Shown here: piece by piece, positions 12,301 to 23,200 of the stretch | Position numbering within the stretch: position 1 is the first letter of the stretch | Layout of the letters: every line of letters begins with the position of its first letter | Source: Hyalella azteca | Lineage: Eukaryota > Arthropoda > Malacostraca > Amphipoda > Hyalellidae | NCBI RefSeq assembly: GCF_000764305.2 | Contig: NW_025936659.1 | Location: forward strand, 434,001-498,000 | Length of the DNA: 64,000 bases | Direction of reading: 5' to 3' | The notes under the pieces: model-generated | Told to the model about the DNA's origin: nothing | The model's database searches: none | What the model saw: the letters and a program-made list of their open reading frames with translations, nothing else | Made by a program: the position numbers and the translations under genes

Positions 12301-13544
12301 AGCCCGGTCCACACGCTCAGTTTTCACAACGATTTGTCTGCGCAGTTTTAAGTCGGATTGAAATCGTTGCAATTTTTAGAGCGTCCACACGGTACCGACT
12401 TATCTGAGTAGTTTGCTCAGTTTTGCGCGATCTCGCCATGGAGACGTCTCGGACAAATTTTACGGCCGGTCTCCCCAAATTCGGCGAGCATGGAATATCT
12501 CCCGAAGTAATGAACGTAGCTCAATAAAACTTGATACACGTATTCATTAGGACTTAACGGTGATGTTTAGCTCGTGAACATTTTTGGAATTTCACCTTCA
12601 TTCCTGAGTTATATGACAATACGTGCTGAAATTTGCAGTGAGCATGACATTTCTTCTTAACTACTGTACAGATTTGAACGAAACGTGGAATATAGAAACC
12701 TAACCTCCCAACGGCGATGTTTAGCTCGTGAAAATTTTTAAGATTTGATAAAGCCGTATAACTCGCAAAAGAAGGCAGAATCGAAAAAAAATGTCGCATG
12801 CTAAACATTACCGTTAAGTCCTAATGAATACGTGTACCAAGTTTTATCGAGCTACGTTCATTACTTTTGGAGATATTCCATGCCCATCGAATTTGGGGAG
12901 ACCGGCCGTAAATTTATCCAAAACGTGCCATGGAGAAGGCAGTATTTTCATAAATTTTGGCATTGTGCCTTGTCAAAAAAGAGATTGAATTATTTAGGGA
13001 TTGCGAGGAATCAAAATACAAGAGAGATGGCTTGTAGATGTCTTCTTTTCCAGGTCCAGATGGAATCGATTTTTTCATTCATTCCCAATTATTTACGGTA
13101 AATGCTCAACTTATTTTACAGCTGTTTCTATGTTTGCGCTTTCATCGATTTCTTTGAATTTTTCTACTAAGCCCTCGTATGTCTCCACCTTTTTTGTCCC
13201 TGTTACTATAGTCCTTGAATTTTACTTGCCAAATGCAAGAAAAACTTTCGTATAGAAAAGCAATAAATTCCCGAGAACATTACCGAAGGTCCGCCATGGT
13301 CGCCAGAATCATTGAAACTGAGCACAAATCGAATCGGAAAACTGTGCTACCGTTCACACGTTCCGACTTGTCTGCGCAGTTCATCGAAATCTATGCTCGG
13401 TGGCTCAGATTTCGATGGAACTGCGCAGTTTTCCCGCCGGCTCCAAAACTGCGCAGTTTTCCCGTCCACACGCAACGTTTTATCTGCAACGATTAGAACT
13501 GCGCAGACAAATCGTTGTGTAAAACTGAGCGTGTGGACCGGGCT
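12301..13544. mobile_element. Nonautonomous DNA transposon, PIF/Harbinger-like
   Basis: The terminal inverted repeats are about 47 bp with one gap, starting AGCCCGGTCCACACGCTCAG and continuing through GATTTGTCTGCGCAGTT. TTA stands on both flanks (12298-12300 and 13545-13547), a 3-bp duplication as made by PIF/Harbinger transposases. A second inverted pair lies inside (CACGTATTCATTAGGACTTA near 12537 and its complement near 12815), and further inverted blocks (GGGGAGACCGGCCGTAAA near 12897 against 12460) make the whole 1,244 bp largely self-complementary. No transposase is encoded. The class rests on the 3-bp duplication only. Confidence 0.85.
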
Positions 13545-13855
13545 TTAGAGTTCGACCAACGCGGCTCCAAGTCTCCAACGACTTAACTAACCGTAGGAAT
13601 AAGTCCAGTCCGTTTTAATACTAAACTAAGGTATAATTTCAATATAGCACATACCTAGACGAAGCTTTAGTTGTATTTGGCCATCCAAGAGTTGCAGTTT
13701 TGCGTACACACTCGCGGTCAGAAAGAAATAACGAGCGTGGACCATACAGTATTGCAACACGGTTCACGCCTGCGTGTTCCCTATACTCGATTGCGCATGT
13801 CTTTGCCTTCACAAGCGGTCACATCATACAAAAAGGATTACATTTCTGCAATCGC

Positions 13856-13902
13856 TTATGTAACCAAATTTTGTAATCTTCTTTCGAGACTTTTACCAAT
13901 GT
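13856..13902 (-). CDS. Candidate terminal exon of an unidentified helical protein
   Basis: Read on the minus strand, an acceptor (…ACTGGATATAG) is followed by two bases that complete a phase-1 codon and then IGKSLERRLQNLVT and a stop at 13856. Joined to the exon at 14096-14192 it continues the same amphipathic helix without a break (…SIERYNR-N-IGKSLERRL…). The exon is tiny and no AATAAA signal is visible close downstream, so chance cannot be excluded. Confidence 0.3.
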
Positions 13903-14095
13903 CTATATCCAGTAATGTCATGAGTGTTACAAATAGGAACAACAGCGTATTTGAATGCAGCATACAAATAAAAATGCAGTTATTTAGATCATCGGCATTT
14001 CCCTGCTCCAGTGATTCATATTGTAAGTAGATTGGGGATTGATTTCCTCCACTTTTTCATATTATTTGCAGAACCTTGATTCTGAAACGACTTAC

Positions 14096-14192
14096 TCCTG
14101 TTGTATCGTTCGATACTGGTGACTAAATGCTCACAAACTCCTAATCCCTTTAAACTTTCGTAGATGCATTCAACGAACAAATTATCGATGGT
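14096..14192 (-). CDS. Candidate internal exon of an unidentified helical protein
   Basis: On the minus strand a pyrimidine-rich tract ending TTCTAATGACAG is followed by 97 bp, open in one frame and ending at a strong donor (AACAGGA|GTAAGT). It encodes TIDNLFVECIYESLKGLG and then VCEHLVTSIERYNR, a charged amphipathic helix with good coding composition. It begins in phase 0 and ends in phase 1, matching the acceptor at 13902. I do not recognise the family. Overlapping frames at 14150-14395 read through the putative intron and are treated as shadows. Confidence 0.38.
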
Positions 14193-14513
14193 CTGTCATT
14201 AGAATAGAATAAAATTAAAGTGTTGGCACTGAAGAAATAGGCCATGGCCTGTTGCCGATTCTTGTACTTTTCGTGACTTGATTCAGAAGGGATCCGGCCT
14301 TTGGAACCCAATCTTTCCATAACTGACGATTGATTGAGATAGCTTCTGGACTTATTGCTGGTCCGTAAGTTGCTGGGCATTTTACAACTGAACATTACTC
14401 GACTCGGGATTCAAATTCTGAATGGAAAGTTGCCAACATGATGATGAGAACTCGAGCATAATAATGATCGATGAACGAAGGAACTAACATGTTGATTATA
14501 ACCCAAACGACAC

Positions 14514-14609
14514 TTCTTCGAATTTACCCGCGAACTGGCTAACGAACTCTGATGCTAAACGCAGCTTATGTTCAACTTTCCAGCATTGCTTCTTCAATTT
14601 TGAACGCAT
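14514..14609 (-). CDS. Candidate upstream exon of the same helical protein
   Basis: The minus-strand frame from ATG 14609 reads MRSKLKKQCWKVEHKLRL and then ASEFVSQFAGKFEE. Ending it at 14514 would join in phase 0 to the exon at 14192 and keep a continuous coiled-coil-like helix. The required donor (GAAGAA|GTGTCG) is weak, and an alternative GTAAAT donor a few codons earlier breaks the frame. A TATA-like TATAAATAG stands 31 bp before the ATG, which would put the transcription start at the ATG itself, so start and promoter assignments conflict. Low confidence. Confidence 0.25.
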
Positions 14610-14616
14610 CTGCTTC

Positions 14617-14840
14617 AAATTCAGATCATAGCTATTTATAAGCAATGCATCGTGGGAGGAATTGTTAAAGGGGTTTACGTCATTTTGCTTTTAATTAAAA
14701 AGGAAAAACGCAACTTCGGAGCAACTTACCAACCAAAAATTCTTCAATTATGACCAGATCTTTGCGAAATTCAGATTGTTTACATATATTAGGAATGCAA
14801 TGAGGGGAATTAACACATATTTTTACGTCATTTCGAAACT
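14617..14840 (-). repeat. Diverged direct duplication carrying a CRE-like and a TATA-like motif
   Basis: Two segments about 148 bp apart share ATGACGTAAA (14674-14683 and 14822-14831, minus strand), then a C-rich stretch with CATTGC, then a TATA-like sequence (TATAAATAG in the lower copy, AATATATG in the upper), then CTGAATTT and an A-rich AATTGAAGAA block. Conserved order with diverged filler indicates an old tandem duplication. CRE plus TATA makes it promoter-like for the minus strand; activity is unproven. Confidence 0.45.
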
Positions 14841-14859
14841 CTTAACGTTTCAAGATTAG

Positions 14860-16180
14860 GTTCAGATAGTTAAGGTTAGAGTCGTTAATAGAAAATTACT
14901 GTGAAACCAAGCAAAAACTAATGATTTTATTCCAATGATATCAAGGTATAAATAATACCCTCTTATTTCTTATAGATACTTTCTTTCCTCTTCTTTCTTG
15001 CATATATACTTTGTTATATAGTAGGCAAAATATAAAATGGTTTGATATTATATCCCTCTAGCGACATGAATTGCTGCATAAAGTCTCCTTATGCAGATAC
15101 TTGAAGTCATTGAGCTATAAAAATGTAATTATATTTCAATCTGTAGTCTACGAACAAGATCTAATTCTGGAATTTAGTTTCCTGCGACACTAATTTGACG
15201 CATCTCTCTGACCTTCGTCTCTGACAAAAATCACGCACCATGATCATTGATAATACGATGTGTCAGAGTTCCTCCTACTTACAAATATTATATTGAATTA
15301 GACTTGTGGGTCACGCGCTGGCAGGTCTCGGTAGATCCAATAATAATTTGATGTCAGACGGGCAGTTTAAATGATATGCTTCCTTTGCGTAATGAAGCTT
15401 AAGTATGTACTCTAAAATTTGAGTCGCGAACTCAATTCATACAACGAAGATATTTGAGGCAAAGGAGATCCTATAGCCTCAAGTTCACATGAGGTCCTAG
15501 CATGAAGTGAATCGATTTTTCGGCAAGAACTTTTGGGATTTTATCTGATTTACTTTCCAAACTTGAACTCAAGTTTGAATAACATAATCTTGAAGTTATT
15601 TTACAATGTTTCCAGCTTATTAATCATATGTGTAGTTGGGAGAGACGCTTATGCATTGAAAGTGTTCGCCATGAGCAAATTGTCGATAGGGTGTTTAGGA
15701 TTTTGCTGCTAGAAGAAATAAAAATAATTCCACATCGTCCAAGAAAGCTGCAAGAAGCTCAAAAACAGTACAAACTGTTTTTAACAGGGTAAACTGTTAT
15801 AAGATTATAATCAGGTTATAATGTTTTTGGTTATCGATAGTATATATTTTCAGTAAAAGAGAAATCAGCAAACTGACCTCAAGAAATTAAACCAACTCCG
15901 TTATTCATGAAAAGAAATTGTTTCAGCTTTAGTGAGCTTACTTTTTCGGCCTTATTATCTATTTTGACAACCACACAAAAGCGTTATTTCATACCAAAAT
16001 GTTCTAAGAATCCACAGGAAACATGAATGGGGTTGTTTTTATCTCTTATAGTTTAATTTTGATTCAAGTGGAAACAGTACAAATCTGAATATTCAGGCAG
16101 TATGAGCAAATTTGTTACGCAAGGAAAGGTAGCAGAAATTTAACTATTCACACAGTATGAACATCATTAGTCATTCGCAT
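14860..16180. other. Gene-free AT-rich stretch
   Basis: No coding exon, element terminus or tandem array could be supported here. It lies between the minus-strand candidate gene and the plus-strand HSPA12-type locus. Confidence 0.45.
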
Positions 16181-16189
16181 ATATGCTAA

Positions 16190-16626
16190 TTATTTGCGTA
16201 AACAACAAAGAGTTTCATACATTTAAATATTCATTTACTACAAGCATTACTCATGCAAGGAAGGGTAGCATAAACAAGTAAACACGACGAGGACCTGTTA
16301 TTAGCGTAAACAACAAAGACGTGTATACATTTAAATATTCATCTAGTACAAACATTACACATGCAAGGAAGGGTAGCATAAACAAGTAAACACGATGAGG
16401 ACCTGTTATTAGCGTAAACAACAAAGAGTTGCATACATTTAAATATTCATTCAGTACAAGCATTACTCATGCAAGAAAGGGTATAGCATAAACAAGTAAA
16501 CACGATGAGGACCTGTTATTAGCATAAACAACAAAGTTTTGCACACATATAAATATTCATTTATTACAAGCATTACTCATGCAAGGAAGGGTATAGCATA
16601 AACAAGTAAACACGATGAGGACCTGC
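16190..16626. repeat. 108-110-bp minisatellite, about 4 copies
   Basis: The unit contains GCGTAAACAACAAAGA, a TACATTTAAATATTCAT segment, CATTACTCATGCAAGGAAGG and AAACACGATGAGGACCTG. Copies start near 16195, 16303, 16412 and 16522. The first units are 108 bp, a multiple of three, so the minus strand shows an open hydrophobic 36-residue repeat across 16251-16463. A 2-bp expansion in later copies (GGGTATAGC) breaks that frame, arguing that it is a by-product of the period rather than a protein. Confidence 0.88.
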
Positions 16627-16935
16627 AATGAGTAACCAGCCGGGCGCGAGAACCTGAAACAGAAGGTGCGGGATCGGTTACGGCTCCTGTAACGCTACAC
16701 GTACGACGCGACGCCAGCTCTGGCTGCCTCATTCGTGGCCAGCGAGCCTAACTGAGAGCAGCTGAAGCCTTTTATATCCATTAATAAGGCGTTTTATATC
16801 CATTAATAAGGTGAGGAACATGTTATTTGACATATGTATATAGGTGAGGGACATAAATTTTGAATAAGGTGAGGGACATATAATTTGACATATGCAGTTG
16901 AGGGACATGTATTTTGAATAAGGTGAGGGAACATA
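16627..16935. other. GC-rich patch and short GTGAGGGACAT repeats
   Basis: 16627-16766 is clearly GC-richer than its surroundings and carries many CpG. It is followed by a duplicated TTTTATATCCATTAATAAGG (16770-16811) and then by degenerate repeats of AATAAGGTGAGGGACAT to 16935. On the minus strand a TATAAAAGG (16768-16776) precedes a TCAGTT initiator-like site (16750-16755), but only 23 bp separate them. It may be a promoter region for either flanking locus. Confidence 0.3.
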
Positions 16936-17858
16936 TTTATAATTGCCTTTGATTTATTATGCAGTATTATAAATGTTAACCTGCTATGCTATAAAGCGGC
17001 ATAGACATTAATTACACCTTTTTGTTAAGCAAAGCTAAGAAATATGAGATGGTGAAGTTTGAATCGGTTGCATGACGGTCATGGGTTTTAGGCAAGCTTC
17101 AGATTCACTAATAATACTTTCGATAATAAATTTCGATGAAAACGCCAAATTTCATGCAATCCTTTTTCATTAAATAATTTGTATTGTTCAGATTTTTGCC
17201 GGTATTTAAAACCAATCTGTAATAATTATCAGCGATATATAAATCCCATACAAATTTGAAATTCTTAGTTGCTTTCGCCTATGAAACAAATGCACGGGAA
17301 ATCCGTAAAAGTTACATTTGACCGAGGTTTGATGAATTCCAGCCTACCACTTACTGGTAAAATCAAGAAGACATCGAAAGTCGTATAGAATTCGTGACCA
17401 TGAAAGAAAAAAAATGCAATTGTAAACTCGTTACTCAAGCGTGTACCTCAAAAAGTGCAAGCTGCCAAAACGTATGTCTGGTCTTAGGCTTCGAGTTCAT
17501 TTTAAGTGTACAAAATAAAAAAGTTTTAAATGAAGGCCAAAGGTATTCTCGCGCGATATTAAAATCGAATGGCTGATGATTCATATCTGAATTATCAACT
17601 TATTCTGATAATTGGTTGTAGGTGATATTGTCCAGAGTTCAGGATGTGAAATTTGATGCGAGTAACACTAATAAGAACAGTTTTTTAAGAATAAAAATCG
17701 CTTCATCGAATTCTCTAACCGAATTTACGAGTCCACGGCGAGTTGCCAATGTAGAATTTGATGCAAACTATGCTCAAAATGACCGTTTTCTAAGAACGAA
17801 ATTCACCTGTTTAAGTCTACGGGCATTTGAATTCTACTTTTAGTAAATCTCCTTGGTC

Positions 17859-17909
17859 GGTGTGAGCATGGTTGAATTAATACTGTATTAATTCAACCAT
17901 GGGTGTGAG
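17859..17909. mobile_element. 35-bp perfect hairpin with 8-bp flanking duplication
   Basis: Arms 17867-17882 and 17886-17901 are perfect complements (CATGGTTGAATTAATA and its inverse) around the loop CTG. GGTGTGAG occurs directly on both sides (17859-17866 and 17902-17909). An 8-bp duplication and ends of CA…TG are what a hAT-type insertion leaves, so this could be a minimal element reduced to its two termini, or a repair product. It has no coding capacity. Confidence 0.55.
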
Positions 17910-18136
17910 GATGTCTGACAGATCTCTGATCAATTGACGGGTAAGACCGAATAGATCTTTTCGATAGGCGAGAAATAAGTGGCCAGACTAAAATAAATTA
18001 TTTCTTACCGAAATTTAAAAGTCCACTTTGAGGATCTCAGAGCGTCCAAAAGGAAAATATTGAGCTTATTTCATATGTTGAGCTCAGGGTTTCCACGGAT
18101 TGTCTTGTTTTAGCTGAGGTTTAAGGTTACGGAGCA

Positions 18137-18174
18137 GGACTCGCTAGCAATACTGAGTTATTGCTAGCGAGTCC
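18137..18174. repeat. Perfect 16-bp stem hairpin
   Basis: GGACTCGCTAGCAATA (18137-18152) and its exact complement (18159-18174) flank the 6-nt loop CTGAGT. No target duplication is visible. It lies about 560 bp before exon A and has the same arm length as the hairpin at 17867. Confidence 0.7.
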
Positions 18175-18733
18175 ACTTTTTTCCACTTATTAAACAAAAA
18201 ATGGAGTTTTATGTTCTATTTCTGACAATGATGGGCGACAGGAATGATAAAATTATGGTGATGATAAGTTCAACAGAGACATAGTCCTAAAAAATTGACC
18301 ACTTTCCTTTTGAAGACAACCAATATTTTTTTTCCATCATGGTACGAAGAGTCTGCGATAAAATAGCATTTCGAAGATTGCACGTTCAGCGGGCTGATTG
18401 CACCTTTGCAGATATTTTTAACATTTATTGCATTCGGCGAGCTCGAATTACCCTTCGCAATTTTTCAAGGTATACAACTTTACCAATGGGAATAATTAAC
18501 AAAGTTGGAGTTGGATTGTAATTTTAATTTGGATGTTTTCTGCTATATGGGAAAAATTTACTGTTTAATTTGAACGTTTACCCGGAGAGCTAAAACGACC
18601 CTCGATATGAACGTCGAGTATCGAACTCGAATATCGAAATCGTGTATCGTGTTTGCTACATTAAACGAAGGGAATGTTTTACTGCTGTTGTTTAATATTT
18701 ACAAAGTGTTATTCATATTGATTATTTCTCCAG

Positions 18734-20219
18734 GGCCCAGCGATGTCTGACGCGTACAAGTCTTTACCCAGAGCGATCGCGTCGACTATCCCCCGACGCC
18801 CAAACTTCCGAGACTCGTGGTGTGAGAAGCAACCAACATCAGCGAGCGAAATCAGCTCGCACTTCATAGACGAGGATTGTCAGAACATTGAGAAGGACGC
18901 AGTAAAGCGAAAAAGTGCTTTCTTCCAGTCTATTAGTGACAAAAGAGAAGAAGAGGCCATGAAGGCTAGAAGGGAAACTGGCCAGGTACGAAAAGTAGCT
19001 AGAATTTTTGAGAGAAATTCATGTTCTGAAGTGAATTTTACGGCCAGGGAGTCCAATTTGAAGACTTCTGATGATATGGAGATCATAAAGTATAAAGTGA
19101 AGTATCCGTACTGGCAAGGAAGTAGGGTGAAATCTCATCGACACACAGTCAGTAATTTTCCCAAGTGGGATGCTATCTCTCAAGAAGGCTTAAACCCAAA
19201 TCTACTTGACCCGAAAAATTCATCTTTTTCCGACGAAATTCGAGCTAAAGTTGGCCGAGTAGATTTTATAAAAAGAAGACTCCAAGAGTTGCATAAAACC
19301 AACACATCACCAGTACATTCGTCTAGTGCATTTAATGAGGAAAATGGAAAAGAAAATTTCGAGGTCCCCGAGTTAGTCGAACGCTCTCATTCATCAATCA
19401 AACCACCAGTGAGTCGAAGAACAATTTTCAATGAAGTGCGACCGCCAGTTGTTCATCCTGCTACGAATGGCGGAGAAAAGTACGACGCAGTAGAAAGATC
19501 ACAGCTCAAGAGGAGAGAATCGGCAGGTGAAGTTGAATTGGATCTTGCGGGTGGTCAACCCGCACCTGAAACGACGCATGTGTTCAGTGTTAAATCGGAG
19601 TTGGTAAGGAGTGGTTGTGTTGTGACTCAGCTGCGACGCGAAGACTCGGACGAGCATTCTAGTACGTTTTCCGACGATGATCAAGAAGCAAGTGATGCTA
19701 GCACCTGCACAGTAATTGATACTAAAAATGATTTCAACTCGAAAAATTTCGTGAGAAATGCTAATGTAACAATGGTCGGATCTGTTGACAGTTGTGCACC
19801 CCACGATTATATACGCGGGCATGGAACTGATAACCAAGATATGGAGTTGCTAGCGAACTCGGATCTTATACCAGAATCTGAAAATTCCATCAAGGTTCCC
19901 ACTCAGCCCCGAATAGTAGCAGCAGCATTAAAATCTTATAGGGATATCCCAGAGGAAATCTTCGACAGCTTACCAGAGAGCTCGGTGGACCCGGTGCCTG
20001 ATGATAGTGTTGCGGCAGTTACAGTCCCGGCGACTAAAGACGACATAGTCGAGACGAATGAAGAGGCGTCACCGAGGCAGGTGCAGGACTGGGTGGTCAT
20101 GCAGGAGGGACGGAAGGCTCTCTTCGAATCGTCCATCCTGAGTCCGAGGTGGACAGGAACACAAGATGACGCAGAAAGCTCGGACGGATCGTCACTGTCA
20201 GGCGTCAGCGATCCGACTC
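18734..20219 (+). CDS. Exon A: long low-complexity N-terminal region, probably of the HSPA12-type gene (partial)
   Basis: A strong acceptor (TTATTTCTCCAG) is followed by GGCCCAGCG and ATG 18743. The frame stays open for 492 codons and ends at the donor ACTC|GTGAGT in phase 1. The protein is hydrophilic. Residues 54-92 form a highly charged, probably helical segment (KRKSAFFQSISDKREEEAMK). A short aromatic/basic segment follows at 117-145 (YPYWQG, FPKWD), a helix at 163-185 (DEIRAKVGRVDFIKRRLQEL), and acidic/serine patches at 301-320 and 476-490. No catalytic domain or membrane segment is visible and I recognise no family for this exon alone. The same frame is also open through the 9 bp before the ATG, so a coding upstream exon is possible. 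Orientation and phase match the acceptor at 59705, so the simplest reading is an N-terminal exon of that gene. Intervening exons or a separate gene remain possible. Confidence 0.75.
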
Positions 20220-23200
20220 GTGAGTACATAGTTGTTTTTAGACGGAATCCCTAATTATAATGCGAAAAGTTCAAAAGTTTGCCCGGACAATTTGTAAAAG
20301 GAAAAGCAAGAATTGAGATTTAATTTCATGGAATAAACAATGCAAATTTTTTTCAAACTCATAAAATTTTCGATCTAACTATTGTTTAAATTCAGACGTA
20401 ATTAATACACTTTCAGCTTGATTTTTGCTTATATTTTGCAAATTAAACCATTTCTATTTTGATGTATTGACCGTTATCTTATACAATATACTAATCGTAT
20501 TATTTACTAATTATATACAAATGCACTGTAATTATAGTTACAAACAGAAGACAAAAAAGGTTTAAGAAATGAATGTGAAGGAAGCTAATGTCTGAGAATA
20601 TGCTAATTTTGATCGCGTTTAATGTATAAATGATAAAAATGCAAGTCTAAAAAGTTGCTGCTAGCTTCTCACAGATGTTTTTGATTTAATGTTTACCAAG
20701 GGACTGTGAACCTTTTTACGACTAAAAAATATATTGTATATCACGATTAGCCAATGGAAGACAGTAAACAGCTCGACAAATGATTGGGCGGGTTTAATTT
20801 GTATTTCAAACTCTCTGGCTCCTGAGCCAAGCTTTCACGACAAATGGTGAAGTGTTGGTGAATCTCAGCGAGCTTTTCCAGTACCTTTAATTACAAGACT
20901 CCGCCCGCGGCGACTTGATGGTCATGCTCGCTTCACAATCGAGCCCTGGCGCTCCTATAATAGAGTAACCAACTCAATGGTTGCGCATCCGGTGCAGAGC
21001 TTCCCATGGTCCCAGTTCCTACCAACAGACCACGTCCACTGCGCCATCGCATGGCCTGAACTGCGTCGCTGGGAAAATTCAAACTACACGGAAACTTTAT
21101 TTAGAAATTCCGGTGTTACCAGTGACTCATAAATAAAACCAAAGTTACAGTTAAATGCGTTTTTGATCAACGACACCACCAATAAAATTCCTCTTATAGA
21201 ACCAGGAGTTTAGTTTCCCATAGCATAGCCCTGCTGCCTTACATGACTCCCGAGTCATAAGTCATGGAAAAACGTCTCATCCTCGGCGGTCCATAACGAA
21301 GTTTTTGCTGCCAAGAAGCCCACGGGGCATCGATGACTCGGAAGGCTTGAGGATAAGAAATAAGAGGGCGGTAATGGACGCGGTACTGTGAGAACTAGTT
21401 TCTTATATCCTCTGGGAACAACTTCGTTGAAGAAATAAATACCAATACTCGTGTTCAGGTTTTTGTTTGTTTTTTGCTGGATCAATAGCCGGATAGAATG
21501 TTTTCAATATGAAATGTTAAAGTATGACCCTGCAAGGGTGGATAAGTCTGAAAATTTTTAGGGAACGTTAAATTCAAACTGGGCTTTGTATTTTGTCCAG
21601 ATCAGTACAAAATAAATAGTGACTAAATTTACAAGAGCAGAAATGCTGAAATTCAGAAGCTCCAGTATTGATTAATATATACTGGGGTTTTTGAAACAAA
21701 TACCTATATATGCGCAGAACTTGGTTTTATCCAGTTATCGATCGCCGCTCGCGCTGTGGGACGAGGTCGGCCGTTTCACGGTTCCCAATTTTTGCACTGA
21801 CTATAATAAATTTTAAGACATTTCAATCGTTCTAATTACTTATATATAATTACAGAAAAAAAGAGTGCTTCTGTGGTTAAATGATGCATGGTATCAGAGA
21901 AAATAATTATAAAAATTGCTCGTCCTAATTTATTATATGTAGATTTATCAGCCAGATACTTCTGTTGCACAGGCAAATTACCCCGCAAATTGATGGTAAA
22001 TTTAATAGTAATTTTGGGATTCCTGTCTGACAAAATATGAATTATAGTAAAAGCGTTCCATCAGCCTCATCCAAGATGAACTTGCCTAAAATAAGTGGTT
22101 TGTTTATACCACTTACCAGTTTGTAAATATTTTCACCTACACCAGTCAAGACAAAGGAATATGAGATCATGAATGTTTTCCGAACATGCGGCCCAGGAAG
22201 GTTCACGCTCTCAATGATCAGACCGTGTATGTTTGCGTTCCAGTGATTGACGGTTAGTAAACACAAACGTAACTGTACCTCAGATACTGACAGCAACATC
22301 TAGTAGGAACATAGCAGATGTAACGGGCCCTCCCTTTTTTTTGTATACGTACGCGCAACCATCTTTGTCTACTCAATATCTTTTGATCGCACGAGATGAG
22401 AATTCATCGCATCCGTGACTGTCTGACCTCGATCGCATTTTCGAAGCAGCGTTTATTGATGTAGCGGGCCTTTTGTTCACATTTCACGCTAGGTTTGTTG
22501 GGAGATTCGTCGGCGTCTTACATTAATGCGGACAGTTGTGAGCAGCGCTTGTCGTTTTCTCTTTGGATGTTTAGTGGGAATTTGAGCAAAACAATACAAT
22601 AGGATTTTTGAAATATAGAGTCTACAAGCAAACTTGTTAAGATTTCGGACGGATTGGCTTTTGGCTTTTGGGGTAAATACGTAAGATGTGACTCGATTTA
22701 CTTAAAATTGTTTAAAAATTAATTTATCGATATTTCTTAGTGTGCTTTCATTCTATAATGTCATATCGATTTTAATAATATGTTATTTGCTGCATTCTAA
22801 TTACTGCGAACTTTCAATCAAGTTTGGATGGATTTATTGGACGACTGAGTGCATGAGCAGATTATGAAATCAATCATGCCTCTTAATTGTAAAGTTTCAT
22901 TACGTTTGCATTGTTACATTTGTAATGCCTAATTTGAAAAAAATAAAACATTCAATTAGTTATTTAAATTATATACTTTACTCAAGAGAACCTAAAATTT
23001 CATCCACTTAACAAAAATCATACGTACATGACATATCATGTAAGTGTGAAGAACACAGTTCAAATACGTAGAACGTATATTAATAACATAAAACTTATGT
23101 GTTTAATTAATATAAAATTTGCTTATAGACTATTAGCAACATACAAATGTAAGTTACATATAAAATATGCTCACTATACTCATTTAATATATACACGAGG

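Larger units (their letters stand above)
16940..18733. other. Upstream region or 5' intron of exon A, with two perfect hairpins
   Basis: No coding exon is supported. Two perfect inverted repeats with 16-bp arms stand out: 17867-17901 (3-nt loop, flanked by 8-bp direct repeats) and 18137-18174 (6-nt loop). The sequence just before 18734 (TTGATTATTTCTCCAG) is a good splice acceptor, so at least part of this stretch is an intron following an unseen 5' UTR exon. Confidence 0.5.

Noticed and set aside
14150..14395. Minus frame containing KSRSYLNQSSVMERLGSKGR, and another frame with a CSVVKC motif suggesting a zinc-binding THAP domain
   Set aside because: No third Cys/His pair or THAP-type spacing follows, the frames overlap, and an in-frame stop separates the motif from any upstream start. 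The better-supported exon at 14096-14192 uses a different frame and places this stretch in an intron.
16251..16463. Minus-strand hydrophobic 36-residue repeat that looks like tandem membrane segments
   Set aside because: It follows the 108-bp minisatellite, and later units with a 2-bp expansion destroy the frame.
18339..18469. Upstream coding exon ending CAAG|GTATAC before exon A
   Set aside because: It ends in phase 2, which would put exon A out of its long frame when joined at 18734. It could only be untranslated.
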